64,000 nt of DNA. It comes from Ciona savignyi (lineage: Eukaryota; Chordata; Ascidiacea; Phlebobranchia; Cionidae). Below, one piece after another: positions 59,867-64,000 of this stretch. Position 1 is the first letter of the stretch. Each line of letters starts with the position of its first letter. Both the position numbers and the translations under genes were made by a program. The stretch is taken from assembly GCA_000149265.1 (NCBI GenBank), contig CH001355.1:62001-126000 (forward strand), written 5' to 3'. A model generated the notes under the pieces. It ran no database searches. It was not told the origin of the DNA and saw nothing but the letters and a program-made list of their open reading frames with translations.

Positions 59867-60298
59867 TATGGGTCCCATTTGGAAAAATGGGACACATATT
59901 GTTTTTGTCCGTTTTTTTTCGTCAAACGCTTGACAGGCATGGCTTGTGGCAACAACATCTATCAAATGGGGTAATGGAATAGCAATACAACTTCGTCATT
60001 TATTAGACAACATGGTCTAGATGTGCATAGACCAAAATTTTGGGGCATATACCGAGGGGAATTCCCCTGGGAGGTAAAAAACCAAAACGGTATCTTTTTT
60101 AAAAAAAATTCCTTTTTTAGGCATAGCGCTTGAACGACTACTGCAATTTCAATTAGATTTGGTAAACTGTAAGTGCATTAGCCACTGATATACCACTTAA
60201 AAGAATTAAAAAAATTACCCAGGGAAATACCCTAAAAATAAGATTTTGTTTTCAAATCATGATTGTGACAGGCATGGCTTGTGGCAACGACACCTACC
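59867..60298 (-). repeat. Helentron-like fragment between the two minisatellite arrays
   Basis: Starts TTATGGGTCCCATTTGG with the stem-loop. It continues through one monomer (GAGGGGAATTCCCCTGGG near 60055) and stops in GGCAACGACACCTACC. Confidence 0.7.
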
Positions 60299-61628
60299 AA
60301 CACTACCCCAGGCAAACGACAAATACAGGGCAACACATCCCCAGGCATACCACAAATACAGGGCAACACATCCCCAGGCATACCACAAATACAGGCCAAC
60401 ACTACCCCAGGCATACCACAAATATAGGGCAACACAACCACAAGCATACCATGTATACAGGGCAACATAACCACCCGCATATGACAAATACAGGGCAACA
60501 CTATCCCAGGCATACCATGTATAGAGGGCAACACTATCCCAGGCATACCATGTATAGAGGGCAACACACAACTAATACAGGGCAACACAACCACACACAT
60601 ATGAAAAATACAGGGCAACACCACCCCAGGCATACCACAAATACAGGGCAACACACCCCCAGGCATACGACTAATACAGGGCAACACTACCCCAGGAATA
60701 CCACAAATACAGGGCAACATAACCACCCGCATACGACAAATACAGGACAACACTATCCCAGGCATACCCTGTATAGAGGGCAACACACCCCCAGGCACAC
60801 AACTAATACAGGGCAACACAACCACACACATATGAAAAATACAGGGCAACACCACCCCAGGCATACCACAAATACAGGGCAACACCACCCTGGGCATACC
60901 ACAAATATACGGCAACACTACCCCTGGCATACCACAAATATATGGAAACACTACCCCAGGCATGCACCAAATACAGGGCAACACTACCCCAGGCATGCGA
61001 CAAATATAGGGCAACACTACCCCAGGCATGCGACAAATACAGGGAAACACTTCCCCAGGCATACCATGTATAGAGGGCAACACCCCCCAGGCATACGACA
61101 AATACAGGGCAACACCACCCCAGGCATACCACAAATAGCCCTACAGGGCAACACCACCCTGGGCATACCACAAATACAGGGCAACGCTACCCCAGGCATA
61201 TGACTAATACAGTGCAACACACCCCCAAGCATATGACAAATACAGGGCAACACTACCCCAGGCATGCGACAAATACAGGGCAACACTACCCCAGGCATAC
61301 CACAAATACAGGGCAACACAACCCCAGCCATACGACAAGTACAGGGCAACACTACCACAAGTATTGCAACAAATATAGGGCAACACAACCCCATGCACAC
61401 AATGCATAGAGGGCAACACAGTAACACACCCCCAGGCATACGACTAATACAGGGCAACACACCCCCAGGCATACGACTAATACAGGGCAACACTACCCCA
61501 GGCATACGACAACACTACCCCAGGCATACGACAAATACAGGGCAACACTACCCCAGGCATGCAACAAATACAGGGCAACACAATCCCAGCATGCCACAAA
61601 TACAGGGAAACACTACCCCAGGCAAACT
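60299..61628 (+). repeat. 33-bp minisatellite, right array (about 40 units)
   Basis: Units of the type CATACCACAAATACAGGGCA plus ACACTACCCCAGG, the reverse complement of the left array. Because 33 is a multiple of 3, several frames on both strands are open by chance. Confidence 0.92.
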
Positions 61629-61636
61629 ATAAATGC

Positions 61637-61918
61637 ATAAATGTCTGACTACGTACTTACCCAATTTTAAAAACGAACCAACACGATTTCTTGCTCAGCA
61701 TAATGTTATTCGAAACTAAATTGTACAAAAAACTAGTACGAAAGCACTACTGTTTACATCGCCTTTGCGTCACGTGATGTGACGCTGTTAGAAATTGTCT
61801 CGCTTAAAATTGCAAAACGTAACACATGTTACCATGTTAGTAACACAGTCCGCTTATAGCGGCTTTAAAAACGTAACACAGCCCGATCTAAGCGGTACTT
61901 TTTAGACGGATCGGGTGA
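61637..61918 (-). repeat. right inverted repeat of the foldback element
   Basis: Reverse complement of 58845-59128 with a handful of substitutions, for example GACGGATCGGGTGA at its outer end. Confidence 0.85.
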
Positions 61919-62574
61919 CCGCTTATACCAAGCGCAGCGTGTGTCGTGAACCGATGTGGATATTACGGTTACCATTAAAATATGAAGTCAGAAGCCCAAT
62001 TAAATGGGCAACAACTAAAGGAGGAAACTGCTTACTAAAATCACGGAACCCAATTACCTCCCCTGAACACTAATCACGAACCCACAACTTACCCTACTCA
62101 ACTCCAACCCCAATGTTTAAAACTCTAATGTCATAATCTTTTTTTTATATTTATTTTAATATGCGGTTTTTCGTTTTAGTTTCCTTCCAATTAAATTTTT
62201 AGAAGCGTTGTGCTGTTAACAACAGCAAGGTGCATTCAAATACTTAGTACTGCCAGAAGTACAGGTATCCTAAATAATACACATGTTTACATGACATATG
62301 TAGAATATCCTAACATACCCGTTTACATATGTAATATTGGAATCTAAAAACCAAGTTAATAATTACAAAAAGCAATAAATTATTAGATATTATAACAAGT
62401 AAAAAGGAGCTCGACTCATGAAGTTGTTTGCACCTGCAGCGTTCGCGACTAAGACACATGAACACAAGAAAAGAAAGATGTGGGTTTATACCATGTAGAG
62501 AAACTAAAAGTAATATGGTATATCATAATACATTTTTTGTAATCCAGATTTATTTATTTCATTTTGGCGAGTAC
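61919..62574. other. unassigned spacer with a block remnant
   Basis: No gene. 62040-62140 resembles the end of the 4.6-kb block (ACTCCAACCCCAATGTTTAA). The rest is AT-rich and unassigned. Confidence 0.4.
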
Positions 62575-63300
62575 TTTCGACTAGTGGAAAGATTTTAAAA
62601 TAACGGCCAGAATTCTTATATGCTTATCTTTGGATGACACCAAGGAAATTTGATGAGGTATTGGCCATGTTACGACCGTAAATTAAAAAGAAAAACACAC
62701 ACTGTTGTTTATCCTTATCGCCACAAGAGAGGCTCGCCATGACTTTAAGGATCTGTGGTATATTTTCATACTTCTCAGTGCAAAGTTATATTGGACTTCG
62801 AAATCTACAGCATCTCTTATATTCCCTGAAGTGTGCACTGCGTTCTAAAAATATTGAAAAGGAGTTTGCACGATTGTGGTTTCCAAGATTTGTTGGCAGT
62901 GTAGATGGCAAGCATATACTTTTGCAGGCCTCAGACAACAGTGCTGGGTCTAATTTTGTACAGCATTGTTCTTTGCTTGTGTAGACGCTAACTATATAAG
63001 TTCGTGTCGGTAGATATTGGTGGGTATGTATGGGAAGCGACGGGAATCTTCTCGAAATACAAACTTTGGTGAACAGCTTTCTCGGTAAACGGCTACCGTT
63101 ACCAGGTCCAAAGGAGTTCTAAATTCAAAGGACCAAAAATCTCAATTACTTTACAACAAGTCTTTGTAGGAGACAAGATCCTGTCAAGTTTTTAATTATA
63201 GACTATGTAGAGCAAGAAGAATAGTGGAAAACGCATCCGATATTTTTATCGTCGTAGTTCGATAAAATTATCGCTCTTCTGTGGCAACTGGCAAGGTTGC
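62575..63300 (+). pseudogene. PIF/Harbinger transposase, decayed
   Basis: Readable family pieces in order, in several frames. MTPRKFDEVLAMLRP comes first. FARLWFPRFVGSVDGKHILL follows, with the first catalytic Asp of the DDE_4-type G-x-x-DGKH motif. Then come VDANYISS, RNTNFGEQLSR and NYRLCRARRIVENA. Multiple stops and frameshifts make it non-functional. This is the best copy of the Harbinger fragments scattered at 42.6, 47.0, 52.5, 55.9 and 57.0 kb. Confidence 0.75.
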
Positions 63301-63550
63301 CATAGAAATTGAATTGGAAGAAGCCATTTCCTGCAAGCCGCTAATTGCGCGATACTTTTGCAACGGATTTTCTAGTGAAAATGGGAGTGTCCCTTGGGAA
63401 AATCCATGAATAAAAAAGCAGTGGAAACCCAAATCGTTTAACCGCTAGGTGGCCGCTCAAAATATTTGTTTCCAAAAACAACTCGTCGCCAGAGACGCGG
63501 GATTCTATTTGAATAAGGGGTAGGGTAGTAGTATAAGTGAGAATACCGGC

Positions 63551-64000
63551 ATGGCATCGAAAAGTAGCAAGAAACGCAGTGGCACGAAAGGGGATGGAAA
63601 CACAAGGTCTGGTGTCGACGATGCTGCTGTTGTACCGGACGATAGTCACCCAGGATTCGGAGGTGGGGCACTAAATGGGCTGCTCGCATGCATACAAGGC
63701 TTAGGTCAGGATGAAGTAGAAAAAATGAAATATTACTTTAGGGGCAATATAATAATTGCGTATGAAGAAGCCCCATCGAGGCTCATATGGGCTCTCCTAA
63801 ACCATATAATGAGTGGTGGGAGTACCACAATTACGGGCATAATGGCACAGCTACAGGTAGCAGAGAATGCTGTGACAAAGTTAAATGAGGACTTGGCCAA
63901 TGCTTCGGGGAAGTTTGGGCGGTTCATGGAGCACAGCATAGAACCAGTACAACAGGGAATCCTTCAGTTCGACAACCTGAAGTCCAGTGCGCCATTGGTC
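63551..64000 (+). CDS. unknown ORF, open at the right edge (partial)
   Basis: 150 codons without a stop from ATG at 63551 to the window end. The region is GC-richer than its surroundings. The N-terminus is basic and Ser/Gly-rich (MASKSSKKRSGTKGDG). A predicted helical segment (about residues 43-85) has the spacing LGQDEVEKMKYYF, which weakly resembles the death-effector/pyrin-like pattern (L-x-E-E-x-x-K-F-K). A long amphipathic helix follows (about 98-140, ITGIMAQLQVAENAVTKLNE) that could be a coiled coil. No family is recognised with confidence. It could be a host gene or ORF1/gag of a mobile element, since it follows transposon debris. Confidence 0.5.
   Translation, partial: MASKSSKKRSGTKGDGNTRSGVDDAAVVPDDSHPGFGGGALNGLLACIQGLGQDEVEKMKYYFRGNIIIAYEEAPSRLIWALLNHIMSGGSTTITGIMAQLQVAENAVTKLNEDLANASGKFGRFMEHSIEPVQQGILQFDNLKSSAPLV

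Larger units (their letters stand above)
58845..61918. mobile_element. foldback element with long inverted repeats and inverted minisatellites
   Basis: Outer inverted repeats (58845-59128 and 61637-61918) enclose two arrays of one 33-bp minisatellite in opposite orientation (about 59410-59866 and 60299-61628), separated by an inserted Helentron-like fragment. The layout resembles FB/Galileo-type foldback transposons. No transposase is visible. Confidence 0.75.

Noticed and set aside
60232..61203. Long ORFs of about 300 codons on both strands
   Set aside because: They are translations of the 33-bp minisatellite. A period divisible by 3 keeps several frames open on both strands, with no start context, no splice sites and no non-repeat domain.
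60299..61628. CRISPR-like regular repeats
   Set aside because: Units are contiguous 33-bp minisatellite copies without unique spacers, in a eukaryotic genome.

Overview
The window looks like nuclear DNA of an invertebrate chordate, most probably an ascidian tunicate of the Ciona type. The DNA is AT-rich. Genes have many short exons and short introns. It also carries a tRNA-derived SINE, a BEL/Pao retrotransposon and a collagen/C-type-lectin gene. The species call is an inference from style. All exon structures below were derived by hand from reading frame, splice sites and known family motifs.

Left third (about 2.2-14.9 kb, minus strand): a nearly complete VPS11 gene (HOPS/CORVET vacuolar sorting subunit, C-terminal RING). 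I could trace 24 coding exons in unbroken phase, giving 933 residues. Two of its introns are U12-type AT-AC introns, and one GT donor sits inside a 16-bp tandem array that repeats the splice site. Its introns are full of copies of one tRNA-derived SINE. At 17.3-18.1 kb on the plus strand lies a small secreted collagen/C-type-lectin gene, possibly frameshifted in its last exon.

Middle (18.8-37.5 kb, minus strand): a 13-exon GMC-family FAD oxidoreductase of 604 residues. Its first exon is 13.5 kb from the second, behind a GC donor. That giant intron holds a tandem array of seven tRNA-Pro(UGG) units (about 455 bp each), an internally deleted BEL/Pao element with a target-site duplication, and four Helentron/HINE-like elements with internal 336-bp tandem monomers. 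A broken last exon of a second GMC gene lies just upstream of exon 1.

Right part (38-58.5 kb): a roughly 4.6-kb block duplicated at least three times, mixed with Helentron-like and PIF/Harbinger fragments. Each full block carries an intact two-exon gene for the same 81-residue secreted peptide. The copies differ only at synonymous sites, which argues that this is a real, selected gene family. At 58.8-61.9 kb is a foldback element: 284-bp inverted repeats enclosing two oppositely oriented arrays of a 33-bp minisatellite. The right end holds a decayed Harbinger transposase and an unknown ORF that runs off the window.
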